Program-made: the position numbers and the translations under genes
The notes under the pieces: model-generated
Told to the model about the DNA's origin: nothing
The model's database searches: none
Seen by the model: only the letters and a program-made list of their open reading frames with translations
Source of the DNA: Ruminococcus sp.
Lineage (GTDB): Bacteria > Bacillota > Clostridia > Oscillospirales > Ruminococcaceae
DNA length: 64,000 nt
NCBI GenBank assembly: GCA_017558505.1
Contig: JAFYUM010000003.1
Span: 1 to 64,000 of the forward strand
Direction of reading: 5' to 3'
In this document: positions 8,824 through 17,013 of the stretch, one piece after another
Position numbering within the stretch: position 1 is the first letter of the stretch
Layout: each line of letters begins with the position of its first letter

Positions 8824-8962
8824 ATTATATAAAGAAAGATATGTTCATATTCATTGAGAATATGATTTTTTTCAGCAGTCAGAAAAAAACATGCTGAAAA
8901 GAGAGATAAAACAGAGATATAAAGAAAGAACGAATGGTTTACATTCGGAGGAATACAACAAA

Positions 8963-9919
8963 ATGAAAAAATTTATATACAGACCAAGACGCCTGTTGTC
9001 ATTACTCATGGTGTGCGTGGCTGTTATTGTTGCGGCTGATAGTGCCGTAAGAATACTCAATCCACGTGATCTTGCTCTCATCGTGACAGAGGAAGGATGT
9101 TTTGTACCTCATGGCGGTGTGAAGAAGGATCTTCCCACACTTGTAAGCAGCGAGGACGGTCAGATTCCAACATCCGCGGGAGCAATTGCAGAGCCGGGTT
9201 ATACGTCAAAAGCGGTCGCAAAAGATGATATATACAAGGGCAGACTTGTGCCCTACAGAGGGGATATGCAGGTTATACCTGATATTTCTGAAAGTCGTGT
9301 GAACCTTTCACAGTACAAAAACGACTTCTATACAACTCTTGGAGATGATTTTCCTCTTTCCAAGGACGCTGCTGACGGCTTCAACGATATGATGAAAGGT
9401 TATAATGCAGCTACAAATCTTGTGGATTTTGCAGTATATGGTACTGAAGACACAAACAACAGTTATGGTTCACCTTGTCCCATACCTTTTTCTGAAAATA
9501 AGGCAGGTAACTGTATAGACCTTGCTGTAATGGGATATGGTTTTATTCTTCCATATGACGGAATGGATGTACAGAAGTGGGTTGTTGACAATTGTACCAA
9601 TTACGGCTTCATAGTAAGATATCCACAGGGTAAAATGGAGATAACAGGAGAGTCCTATTGTCCATGGCACATCAGATATGTTGGTTTACCTCATGCTATG
9701 GTAATGAAAGCCAATAACTGGTGTCTTGAGGAATACATTGGATATGTTCACGGATTTACAAAGGATGCACCTTTCAAATGTAATATTGGCAGCAAGAATT
9801 ATGAGATTTACAGCGTACCCTCTACAGGAGATGTTACATATCTCAGTGTGCCGCTGACTGGAAACTATGAAATTTCTGGCGACGGATCAATGGGTTACAT
9901 TATAACAATCGAAAAGTAA
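8963..9919 (+). CDS. VanY-like (peptidase M15B) protein with substituted catalytic residues
   Basis: Related to D,D-carboxypeptidases that trim D-Ala from peptidoglycan precursors, but probably not an active zinc enzyme. Residues 8-30 are a signal anchor. The family blocks are clear: SENKAGNCIDLAV (177-189), WVVDNCTNYGFIVRYPQGK (206-224), SYCPWHIRYVG (231-241) and CLEEYI (254-259). In active members the first block is SEHxxGxAxD and the third is SYEPWHxRYVG. Here the zinc ligand His is Asn179 and the catalytic Glu is Cys233; Asp186 and His236 remain. I chose the ATG at 8963 (GGAGG 11 nt upstream) over an upstream in-frame ATG at 8891. It is monocistronic. A wall-binding or regulatory role is inferred. 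Confidence 0.82.
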   Translation: MKKFIYRPRRLLSLLMVCVAVIVAADSAVRILNPRDLALIVTEEGCFVPHGGVKKDLPTLVSSEDGQIPTSAGAIAEPGYTSKAVAKDDIYKGRLVPYRGDMQVIPDISESRVNLSQYKNDFYTTLGDDFPLSKDAADGFNDMMKGYNAATNLVDFAVYGTEDTNNSYGSPCPIPFSENKAGNCIDLAVMGYGFILPYDGMDVQKWVVDNCTNYGFIVRYPQGKMEITGESYCPWHIRYVGLPHAMVMKANNWCLEEYIGYVHGFTKDAPFKCNIGSKNYEIYSVPSTGDVTYLSVPLTGNYEISGDGSMGYIITIEK

Positions 9920-9977
9920 AGACAATGCATCAAAAAGCTGACAATCCTATGGAAAATCAGCATATAACAAAAAATAT

Positions 9978-10018
9978 ACTCTGTACAAAACCTGTTTGGT
10001 CTTGTACAGAGTTTTTAT
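9978..10018 (+). terminator. Terminator of the VanY-like gene
   Basis: ACTCTGTACAA (9978-9988) pairs perfectly with TTGTACAGAGT (10002-10012), followed by a T-run. From here to 10137 I see no gene; a short open frame across the hairpin is not credible. Confidence 0.85.
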
Positions 10019-10137
10019 TATATGTATCTCTGAAAACTCGTTTGATAAAGAAAAAGCAGATAGGTATGGCAGTTAAAAGTAAGGTTGACGAAGTAGATAT
10101 CGTCCAAAGCTGTATTTGTTTTATTAGATGCCTGAAA

Positions 10138-11406
10138 TTATTCTAATTCACGCAAATCTTTCACTCTGCGGAAAATCAGGCACCACAAAATGCCGGATAC
10201 TGCAATAATAAAGTACATTATTGAAGCTCCGGAACCTTTCTCACTACCAAAAACATTTTTCAGCAGGATTATATCTGTTGTTGCCATTAAAGGCTCAAAG
10301 ACCTTGTCAATTTAAAATCCTCCCGAAAAATAACCTAAAGGAATTGTAAAAAACTGTAGTGTATTTCTCACGGAATAAACTCTGCCCTGCATTTCCTTCG
10401 GAACATTGCTGCGGAAAATTACGTCATAATTTGCGCTCATCAGCGGTATGGCAATCCAGCCGAAAAATGTGCCGATACACCATATAACCGTGTTATTTCC
10501 AAATGCAAATGCAAAATTTTCAACACTCATAGAAAGCAGCAGACAATTGCAGATAACCTTTATTCTGCTTTTAGGCTTCGGGTAAATTGTAGCGATTACA
10601 CTTCCCAGCAATGTGAAAATGCCGACACAGCTATTGACAATACCGTATGCAGCCTCATCAGCCTTTGAAAGAACCAATGCAGGCATAGCTGCACTACAGA
10701 TTGAAGCTATGAGATTAATCCCCGACAGAAAAATTATCAGAAATAAAATTCCACGGTTATCCCTGAGGTATACCAGTCCGCTTTTCGCAAGCTGTATAAG
10801 CGTTTCGTTTTTTTCGTCGTCATGCTGTATTTGCGGTATTCTGATAAAAAACAGCAACGATAAAAATGCTGCTGCAAATGTAAGCAAATCGAACATTATG
10901 ACCGCTTCAACGCCTGCAAAAGACATTACAGCCGCCGAAAGTGCAGGCGTCAGTATGGATACAAGTGAATTTGAAAAATATCTCAAACCGCCTGTTTTCT
11001 GATAGTGTTTTTTCGGGGTAAGCAGAGTTACTGCCACATCTGACGCAGGAGACTGCACAGAGTTCATAAGACCGTTGAGAGCGTTGATAATATACAGATG
11101 CCATATTTCAAGGCTTTCCGCTTTAAGCAATAAAAGAGTGATTACTGTACATAAAGCGGCAAAGCTGTCACAGAAGAGCATAATTGTCTTTTTATTCCAC
11201 TTGTCGCTTATTGCTCCCGAAAATATACTCATTATAACATAGGGTGCATAGGAACAAACGCTGAGCAATGCCGTTGTAAGTGCCGAGCCGCTGTCCTGAT
11301 AAAGCATAATTATCAGCGCAAAGCTTGTCATCGAGCTGCCCAATGATGAAAATGATTGGGTAAGCCACAGAATAATAAAGTTTTTGAGTTCTTTTAAGGT
11401 TTTCAT
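10138..11406 (-). pseudogene. Efflux transporter (major facilitator, MFS_3 type) with one in-frame stop
   Basis: Drug-efflux-type major facilitator. The 364 residues before the stop show a TM1 start (FIILWLTQSFSSLGSSMTSF), a loop-2 block SGAISDKWNKK, and about 11 hydrophobic segments up to FFTIPLGYFSGGF. TAA at 10314-10312 then interrupts the frame. The same frame continues for 57 codons (IDKVFEPLMATTDI to RRVKDLRELE) to a TAA at 10140-10138. The joined product would be about 422 aa, the usual size for the family. One base change (TTA to TAA) would explain the stop. The truncated protein would lack its last membrane segment. An AAAAGGAG site precedes the ATG. A leader peptide and hairpins upstream suggest drug-induced expression. 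Confidence 0.82.
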
Positions 11407-11407
11407 A

Positions 11408-11453
11408 ATACCTTGCTCCTTTTCAGATTAATTTTAACCGTTTTGCAAGGTAT
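11408..11453 (-). promoter_or_regulatory. Hairpin around the ribosome site of the efflux gene
   Basis: On the minus strand ATACCTTGC (11453-11445) can pair with GCAAGGTAT (11416-11408), a perfect 9-bp stem. Its loop contains the AAAAGGAG ribosome site, and its 3' arm ends one base before the ATG. It could block initiation. With the leader peptide upstream it fits translational attenuation, which is an inference. Confidence 0.5.
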
Positions 11454-11466
11454 GACGGTGAAATAT

Positions 11467-11497
11467 CTCCACGTAATCCGTCATTCCTCACGTGGAG
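11467..11497 (-). promoter_or_regulatory. Hairpin overlapping the end of the leader peptide
   Basis: On the minus strand CTCCACGT (11497-11490) pairs with ACGTGGAG (11474-11467), a perfect 8-bp stem. Its 5' arm and loop cover the last codons and stop of the leader peptide, so a ribosome paused there would open it. Confidence 0.45.
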
Positions 11498-11519
11498 CTG
11501 TGCAGGTGCATAACAACAT
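11481..11519 (-). CDS. Candidate 12-residue leader peptide MLLCTCTAPREE
   Basis: ATG at 11519 to TGA at 11483-11481 encodes MLLCTCTAPREE. An AAGGGA element lies about 11 nt upstream. The frame lies in the 5' UTR of an efflux gene and overlaps an 8-bp stem. A second stem frames the efflux ribosome site. Short leader peptides of this kind control erm- and mef-type resistance genes by ribosome stalling (known). Its function here is inferred only from layout; no stalling motif from a described leader was recognised. Confidence 0.4.
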   Translation of the reverse strand: MLLCTCTAPREE

Positions 11520-11553
11520 TTTTATATCATTCCCTTACTACGAAATCATAAAA

Positions 11554-11587
11554 AATAGTGATGTATACCGCTGTATACATCACTATT
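11554..11587 (-). promoter_or_regulatory. Perfect 15-bp palindrome over the efflux promoter
   Basis: AATAGTGATGTATAC (11554-11568) and GTATACATCACTATT (11573-11587) are a perfect inverted repeat with a CGCT centre. It touches the -10 box and covers the expected start site, as an operator would. On the minus strand it is also followed by T6, but its 5' arm lies upstream of the transcription start, so it is a less likely terminator. No regulator gene is adjacent. Confidence 0.6.
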
Positions 11588-11612
11588 ATAACACGTTTAA
11601 AATAAAAGTCAA
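11585..11612 (-). promoter_or_regulatory. Promoter of the leader peptide and efflux gene
   Basis: On the minus strand TTGACT (11612-11607) and TATAAT (11590-11585) are 16 bp apart; the -10 overlaps the palindromic operator. The 5' UTR to the efflux ATG would be about 170 nt. Confidence 0.7.
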
Positions 11613-11620
11613 TACCTTTT

Positions 11621-13471
11621 TCAGCAGCCCCAGAACTGATACATTTCAAATACAAGTACAGTTGCAATTGTGAGAACATTCCAGATGATATTTAAAATAT
11701 ATCTCCATGGTTTTGCCTTATTTTCAGCCTTGGAGCAAAGTGCCGCTATATCCGATACAACGGCAATTGCCGCAAAAACGGCGCAAATTACTGATACTGA
11801 CGCAAATATAATACCCATCATTTTTGTAACGCCTATAGGGGAAATAAGTATAGGAACAGTCGCCGCAATTGGTGCTATTTTGAAAAGCTGTGCAAGGCTG
11901 ATTTGCTTTGAGCCTTTGTATGTCTTACGATTTTTGGCAAGGACAAGTATGAGTTTCACAAATACAATTACAGCAGAAACTATAGCCATAATGAGGAATA
12001 CAGCCAGAAGTGCTATTTTGGGAATATACATATTGTCCTTAATCAAAGATAAACTTCCCATAATATTAACTGTCTGTGTGCCGTCATCAAGAACTTTCGG
12101 AGCTAAAATTCCAGAAATTTCTCCCTCCTGCACAAAATAATAAAGATCATCACCTATGTAAGTAATATCTGCTATACCTGCAACTGTATATTTGCCTTCC
12201 TCAACACGAGTCGCAGGCACGCAACTCAGATATGTCATGAAATTTAAAATACCGCTGTGATATGAACGGGAATTTATATAAATTCCGCTTAAATCCAATT
12301 TTTCCGTATCCTCTGAATCAGGTACGGCGATTTCAGCTTTGCCCATTATAAGTTCTGTAATTCCCTGAGTTAATTCATATGCTGTTGTCGTATTTGTGAA
12401 AACTGCAACTCCCCAGTCGGATTCGGGGTCAAAAACAAAGTTACTTATGCAAGCCAATGTTCCACCGTCATGACCGTATGTCCTTACCTTGAAATCACTA
12501 TTCCAGAATCCGTAACAGCAGGATATTTCATCAGTATTGCCGTAATAATTACTGCCCTCAAAAATCATAGCCTGTGTTTCGGGATTTTCAAAAAGCGGTG
12601 CGGATTCGTCTGTAAGTGCCTTTCCGTATTTTGCAATATCCTCAATTGTACCACAGGCTGAACCTGCGGGATAAATGGGTATAAAGAACAAATCCGTACC
12701 CGAAGCAATAACATTATCGTCCTCTGCCGAATAAGCTTTCAGCTTTTCACGCTGTTCACGTACCCACGAATTATCATTGAAATCGGGAGCAACAGAAGTC
12801 TGCTCCATTCCAAGCTTGTCAAAAATATGGTTGTTTACATAGTCAATATAGCTTTCGCCGCTTACACGCTCTACGATTAATCCTGCAAGTGCCGTACCAT
12901 AGTTGGAATATGAGGAAACTTCACCCGGACGCCAGATCTGGGCAGGCTCTAAATCCTGTACCATTTCTTCAAGTGTTGTAAGTTTCTTTTCATCTTCTAC
13001 GAAAATACTGTATGTACTTTCGCACCAGCCTGCATTGTGATTCATCAGATTGAGCATTGTGATTTTATCATCATATTTCAGATTTTTTAAATATCCCTCA
13101 GGAAGATATGTGCGTATATCCTCATTCAGGTCAATTTTGCCCTGTTCATACAATTGCAGAACGCTTACCCATGTGAGAGTTTTTGTAATGCTTCCCCACT
13201 CGTATACGGAATTTTCATCGGCGGCAATTTTACTATCCCTGTCGATTTCGCCGTAATATCCTGTATAAACCGTTTCATCGCCGTGAAAAACAGATACGGC
13301 AAAGGAAGCATAAGGAACATCTTTAACGTGTTCTTCAATTGCAGCTTCAATATCAGTTACTGCAATTCCCGAAGGTGTTTCTTCTGCGGCAAATGATGAA
13401 ATACTGCCCATTTGCAGGCATACCGCCGCCGACATAGCAGCGGAAATAATATGTTTAAAATAATTTTTCAT
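11621..13471 (-). CDS. Membrane-anchored beta-lactamase-family serine hydrolase
   Basis: PF00144-type serine hydrolase (class C beta-lactamase/PBP fold) secreted across the membrane. Residues 1-28 are a signal peptide (ending SSFAA). The motifs are Ser94-x-x-Lys97 (GSITK), a Tyr-Ser-Asn (SSYSNYG) and a C-terminal HDG (YGHDGG) in place of KTG. The last ~150 residues contain about four membrane helices (starting IALLAVFLIMAIVSAVIVF and ending TIATVLVFEMYQF), so the catalytic domain is tethered outside. I chose the ATG at 13471 because AAGGAG lies 6 nt upstream. It is a single gene with its own promoter. It could be a D-amino-acid peptidase or esterase; true beta-lactamase activity is not implied. 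Confidence 0.88.
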   Translation of the reverse strand: MKNYFKHIISAAMSAAVCLQMGSISSFAAEETPSGIAVTDIEAAIEEHVKDVPYASFAVSVFHGDETVYTGYYGEIDRDSKIAADENSVYEWGSITKTLTWVSVLQLYEQGKIDLNEDIRTYLPEGYLKNLKYDDKITMLNLMNHNAGWCESTYSIFVEDEKKLTTLEEMVQDLEPAQIWRPGEVSSYSNYGTALAGLIVERVSGESYIDYVNNHIFDKLGMEQTSVAPDFNDNSWVREQREKLKAYSAEDDNVIASGTDLFFIPIYPAGSACGTIEDIAKYGKALTDESAPLFENPETQAMIFEGSNYYGNTDEISCCYGFWNSDFKVRTYGHDGGTLACISNFVFDPESDWGVAVFTNTTTAYELTQGITELIMGKAEIAVPDSEDTEKLDLSGIYINSRSYHSGILNFMTYLSCVPATRVEEGKYTVAGIADITYIGDDLYYFVQEGEISGILAPKVLDDGTQTVNIMGSLSLIKDNMYIPKIALLAVFLIMAIVSAVIVFVKLILVLAKNRKTYKGSKQISLAQLFKIAPIAATVPILISPIGVTKMMGIIFASVSVICAVFAAIAVVSDIAALCSKAENKAKPWRYILNIIWNVLTIATVLVFEMYQFWGC

Positions 13472-13510
13472 TAGTAACTCCTTTAATATATTAATCATTA
13501 ATGTGTCTAT

Positions 13511-13539
13511 AGTGTAGCATATATTACCGAGAATGTCAA
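13511..13539 (-). promoter_or_regulatory. Promoter of the serine hydrolase gene
   Basis: On the minus strand TTGACA (13539-13534) and TACACT (13516-13511) are separated by 17 bp, about 40 nt before the start codon. The rest of the gap up to 13749 shows no supported feature except a CCCGA/TCGGG repeat just before the next gene. Confidence 0.75.
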
Positions 13540-13749
13540 CAGTTTATTTGTCATATGTTTCAATGCTTTTGAGTTAAAGCGTTGTTGAAATAAAATATAA
13601 GAGCACATAAAGTCCTGATATTGCAAATCAGATGATGAAAATGAAGTTGAGATAAGAAATTATGAATACGGCACAGATGAACTGCGTGCCATGTCCGTGT
13701 ATCAATCATAAATTATAACTTCCCCGAATAAAATTAATCGGGTGATATT

Positions 13750-14886
13750 ATGAGAAAAATAATTGCTGTTATTATATCTTGTGTCGTATTATTTACTATC
13801 GTTAGTCCTTTGTATACTATTGCTGATGATACGGCAAATTCCGCAAAAGCATATGTTCTTATGGAAGCGTCAACGCAGAACGTTCTTGACAGCGAAAATG
13901 CGGATATGAAGCTGAATGTGGGCTATCTGTCAAAGCTTATGACAATTCTGCTCATAGCGGAGGATATTGAAACGGGAAAATATCTTATGTCAACGGAGCT
14001 TACTGCGTCATCAACGGTAACAGGCACAAAGGGCGCTGTTGTATGGCTTGAAGCAGGGGATAAAATGACAGTTGAGGAACTGCTGAAAGCAGTGATTATC
14101 GGCAATGCCAATGACGCTGTTACTGTTCTTGCGGAGAAATCGGAGCAGTCAGTTAAAAATTTCGTAAGGCGGATGAATACTGAGGCTTTTGACCTTGGAT
14201 TGCGGAATACAGCCTTTTATTCACCCTACGGCTATTATGATGAAAGGGAATACACAACGGCTCACGATATGGCGGTGATTTGTTCACAGCTTGCGAAATA
14301 TGATTTTCTACGTCCGATTTTCAAGACATGGCGTGATTTTATAAAATCGGGGCAGACTGAACTTGTAAGCGAAAATAAGCTTGCCAATTCATACGAAAGG
14401 CACGTGGGTTTCAAGGCGGCACATTCTGACGAAACGGGCTACAATATAGCCGAGGGCGGTATGGATGAAGCAGGCACCTGTTATATTTCCGTTGTTCTCG
14501 GAGCAGACAGCGAAGATGAAATGTACAGACAGGCAAAAAGCCTTATTCGAAGCGGATTTACGGATTATAAAGTGACAGCTACCATGTTTCCCGATGAAAT
14601 GCTCATGCCTATAAAAGTACGTGGAGGATGTGACTCTGCGGTAGAGATCCGTATCAGGGGGCAGAGCAGACTCGTAGTTCCGAAAAGCGTTAAAGAGTTG
14701 AGCACAGCTGTTGTTCTTCCGGAATATATTAAAGCTCCTGTTGATAAAGGGCAGAAAATCGGTTCAGCGGCATTCTACAGCGATAAAAAATTGGTATGTG
14801 AGATTGATATAATAGCTGCTGAAAATGTAGAAAAACTATCTTTTGGATATGTTTTCAGGAAAACATTGTGCAATATTATCAAATAA
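13750..14886 (+). CDS. S11 (DacF/PBP5-like) protein lacking all three active-site motifs
   Basis: Shape of a secreted low-molecular-weight penicillin-binding protein: a signal peptide (residues 1-26), an S11 peptidase domain (~30-250), and a PBP5-C-like beta domain (~275-360). The family landmarks ME.ST..VL, KLMT and AHDMAVI are present. However SxxK is YLSK (59-62), so the nucleophile Ser is Tyr59. SxN is NAN (119-121), and KTG is KAA (222-224). All three reads were checked on the DNA (ggc tat ctg tca aag; ggc aat gcc aat; ttc aag gcg gca). It is therefore probably a non-catalytic wall-binding paralog. A GGGTGA ribosome site sits just before the ATG, partly inside a short CCCGA/TCGGG repeat. 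No clear terminator follows. Confidence 0.85.
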   Translation: MRKIIAVIISCVVLFTIVSPLYTIADDTANSAKAYVLMEASTQNVLDSENADMKLNVGYLSKLMTILLIAEDIETGKYLMSTELTASSTVTGTKGAVVWLEAGDKMTVEELLKAVIIGNANDAVTVLAEKSEQSVKNFVRRMNTEAFDLGLRNTAFYSPYGYYDEREYTTAHDMAVICSQLAKYDFLRPIFKTWRDFIKSGQTELVSENKLANSYERHVGFKAAHSDETGYNIAEGGMDEAGTCYISVVLGADSEDEMYRQAKSLIRSGFTDYKVTATMFPDEMLMPIKVRGGCDSAVEIRIRGQSRLVVPKSVKELSTAVVLPEYIKAPVDKGQKIGSAAFYSDKKLVCEIDIIAAENVEKLSFGYVFRKTLCNIIK

Positions 14887-14951
14887 TGTGGGATGTATTT
14901 GTGTTGATTTGCCAAAAGTTCCTGATATTAGTAAATCATTCTAAAATCCCC

Positions 14952-14980
14952 TTGCAAAAGCTCTGGGAATATGGTATAAT
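14952..14980 (+). promoter_or_regulatory. Promoter of pgi
   Basis: TTGCAA (14952-14957) and TATAAT (14975-14980) are separated by 17 bp, about 60 nt upstream of the pgi start. Confidence 0.75.
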
Positions 14981-15041
14981 TATGTAGATAATTTTATAGT
15001 GCGGTTAGGTTTGCTTATCCGCATATATGGAGGTAAAGATA

Positions 15042-16376
15042 ATGTCATTAAAGCTTAACACAAAATATCTTCAGGATTTTGTAAATGCCGACGAAATGGC
15101 TGGCATCAAGGCACAGGTTGAAACTGCTGCTGATATGCTTCATAATAAATCAGGTCTCGGCAACGATTTCCTCGGTTGGGTAAATCTTCCCACAGATTAC
15201 GACAAAGAGGAATTTGCACGCATAAAGGCTGCTGCTGAGAAAATCAAGTCCAATTCCGATATTCTCATCGTTATCGGTATCGGCGGTTCATACCTCGGCG
15301 CAAGAGCTGCTATCGAGCTTCTCAAATCGCCTTTCTATAATAATATGAAGAAGGATACACCTGACATCTATTATGTCGGCAACAGCATTAATCCCACATA
15401 CCTCAACGAAGTAATCGCTCTCTGCGAGGGTAAGGATTTTTCTGTTAACGTAATTTCAAAGTCAGGTACAACAACTGAGCCTGCTCTTGCTTTCAGAATC
15501 TTCAAGAAAATGGTTGAGGATAAGTACGGCAAGGAAGAGGCTAAGAACCTTATTTTCGCTACAACTGACAAGGCAAGAGGAACTCTCAAGAACCTCTCCG
15601 ACGCTGAGGGTTACGAAACATTTGTAATTCCCGATGACGTTGGCGGTCGTTTCTCTGTTCTTACAGCAGTTGGTCTTCTTCCTATCGCAGTTGCAGGCTG
15701 TGACATTGACGCTCTTATGAAGGGTGCTGCAAAGGCTCAGCAGGAACTCTGTGCTGACTTTGATAACAATGACTGCTACAAGTATGCTGCACTCAGAAAT
15801 ATCCTTTACAGAAAGGGCAAGTCTGTGGAAATGCTCGTTTCCTACGATCCAAGCTTTGTAATGATGTCAGAGTGGTACAAGCAGCTCTTCGGCGAGAGCG
15901 AGGGTAAGGATAACAAGGGTATTTTCCCTGCATCCGTTACATTCTCAACAGATCTTCACTCAATGGGACAGTATATTCAGGATGGCGCAAGAATTATGTT
16001 TGAAACCGTTGTTGATATCAAGACTCCCAAGCAGGATCTTTTCCTTGAAGCTGACGAGGAAAATCTCGACGGTCTTAACTTCCTCACAAATCAGAATATG
16101 TCCGTTGTAAACCGCAAGGCATTCGAGGGTACAGTTCTTGCTCACACAGAGGGCGGCGTTCCCAATATGATTCTTGAGCTTGCTGATACAACTGAGGAAA
16201 GCGTTGGATATATGATTTACTTCTTCGAGAAGGCTTGTGCTGTTTCAGGTTATGTTCTCGGCGTTAATCCTTTCAATCAGCCCGGTGTTGAGAGTTACAA
16301 GTCAAATATGTTTGCTCTCCTCGGCAAGCCCGGTTATGAGGGTGCAAAGGCTGAATTAGAGGCTAAATTAGGCTAA
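15042..16376 (+). CDS. pgi: Glucose-6-phosphate isomerase
   Basis: Interconverts glucose-6-phosphate and fructose-6-phosphate in the cytoplasm (glycolysis). The short bacterial form is recognisable by [18 protein letters not shown] near residue 73, the phosphate loop [16 protein letters not shown] near 138, [16 protein letters not shown] near 195, and [13 protein letters not shown] and [12 protein letters not shown] near the end. At 444 aa it is normal for Firmicutes. I chose ATG 15042 (GGAGG 8 nt upstream) rather than an in-frame ATG 15 nt earlier that lies inside the ribosome site. Base composition is noticeably less AT-rich than neighbours, as is usual for highly expressed genes. Confidence 0.97.
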   Translation: MSLKLNTKYLQDFVNADEMAGIKAQVETAADMLHNKSGLGNDFLGWVNLPTDYDKEEFARIKAAAEKIKSNSDILIVIGIGGSYLGARAAIELLKSPFYNNMKKDTPDIYYVGNSINPTYLNEVIALCEGKDFSVNVISKSGTTTEPALAFRIFKKMVEDKYGKEEAKNLIFATTDKARGTLKNLSDAEGYETFVIPDDVGGRFSVLTAVGLLPIAVAGCDIDALMKGAAKAQQELCADFDNNDCYKYAALRNILYRKGKSVEMLVSYDPSFVMMSEWYKQLFGESEGKDNKGIFPASVTFSTDLHSMGQYIQDGARIMFETVVDIKTPKQDLFLEADEENLDGLNFLTNQNMSVVNRKAFEGTVLAHTEGGVPNMILELADTTEESVGYMIYFFEKACAVSGYVLGVNPFNQPGVESYKSNMFALLGKPGYEGAKAELEAKLG

Positions 16377-16410
16377 AATCGGCTGTGCAGCTTTTGCATT
16401 GCTGATTTAT

Positions 16411-16457
16411 GGGAACTCCGTGAGAAATGAAAAACAATTCTTCTGCGGAAAGTTCCC
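16411..16457 (+). promoter_or_regulatory. Long imperfect hairpin between pgi and the P-loop gene
   Basis: GGGAACT (16411-16417) pairs with AGTTCCC (16451-16457), and inside it CCG/CGG and GAGAA/TTCTT segments can extend the stem. No U-tract follows, so it is more likely a processing or leader structure than a terminator. Confidence 0.4.
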
Positions 16458-16510
16458 GATATAAGAAACAATAAATCTCTCCGCCTTAAAGCGGGGAAAG
16501 GAGAAAAAAT

Positions 16511-16918
16511 ATGATTAAGCTTATTACAGGAAAAAAAGGTACAGGAAAAACAAAAATAATCATCGACCAGATCAACGAGGCAGTTAAATCCACAAACGGA
16601 AATATTGTTTGCATCGAAAAAGGCGATAACATCAGACGTTCTATCAGCTATAAGGTTAGATGGTGTGACGTTGAGCAGTTCGGCGTTGAGGGTATGGATT
16701 GTTTCTATGGCTTCGTTGCAGGTATGCTCGCTGGCAACTATGATATCAAGGACATCTTTGTTGACGGTATCTTCAAGATTGTTGGCAGAGATTACGAGGC
16801 TTTCGGCAAGATGCTTGAAAACCTTGACAAGCTTACAGGCGAGGATTCAGTAATTACTTTCACAGTTTCCGCTGACGAGGCTGATCTTTCAGAGAACGTA
16901 AAGCAGTTCATCAAGTAA
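16511..16918 (+). CDS. Small P-loop protein of unknown function
   Basis: A 135-residue cytoplasmic protein starting MIKLITGKKGTGKTK, with a Walker A motif at residues 7-14. A possible Walker B is DIFVDGIF near 78. Past that it is only an alpha/beta nucleotide-binding-like chain with no further domain, transmembrane segment or DNA-binding motif. I do not recognise a named family. The start has AAAGGAG close upstream. It follows pgi with a 134-nt gap and may share its transcript. Codon use is as biased as in pgi, which suggests good expression. Confidence 0.75.
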   Translation: MIKLITGKKGTGKTKIIIDQINEAVKSTNGNIVCIEKGDNIRRSISYKVRWCDVEQFGVEGMDCFYGFVAGMLAGNYDIKDIFVDGIFKIVGRDYEAFGKMLENLDKLTGEDSVITFTVSADEADLSENVKQFIK

Positions 16919-16952
16919 TTTCTGTTTTTGAGTTAAATTTTTCCGATATCTC

Positions 16953-16981
16953 TTGACATACGGAAAAAAATAGTGTATAAT
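16953..16981 (+). promoter_or_regulatory. Promoter of yceD-rpmF
   Basis: TTGACA (16953-16958) and TATAAT (16976-16981) are separated by 17 bp, about 25 nt before the yceD start codon. Confidence 0.85.
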
Positions 16982-17013
16982 ATATTTTGTAATGCTTTGA
17001 AGGATTTTTTAGT

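Larger units (their letters stand above)
8411..8962. other. Intergenic region between glgP and the VanY-like gene
   Basis: It carries the glgP promoter, a phased TCAAC array (8667-8726) and the promoter of the VanY-like gene, each listed separately. The remaining AT-rich sequence shows no supported gene. Confidence 0.5.

Noticed and set aside
9925..10146. 73-codon frame after the VanY-like gene
   Set aside because: It reads through a strong terminator hairpin and overlaps the 3' end of the efflux gene on the other strand.
16921..16960. TTCCG...CGGAA pair as a terminator before yceD
   Set aside because: The arms are short and overlap the TTGACA promoter box; evidence for termination is too weak.
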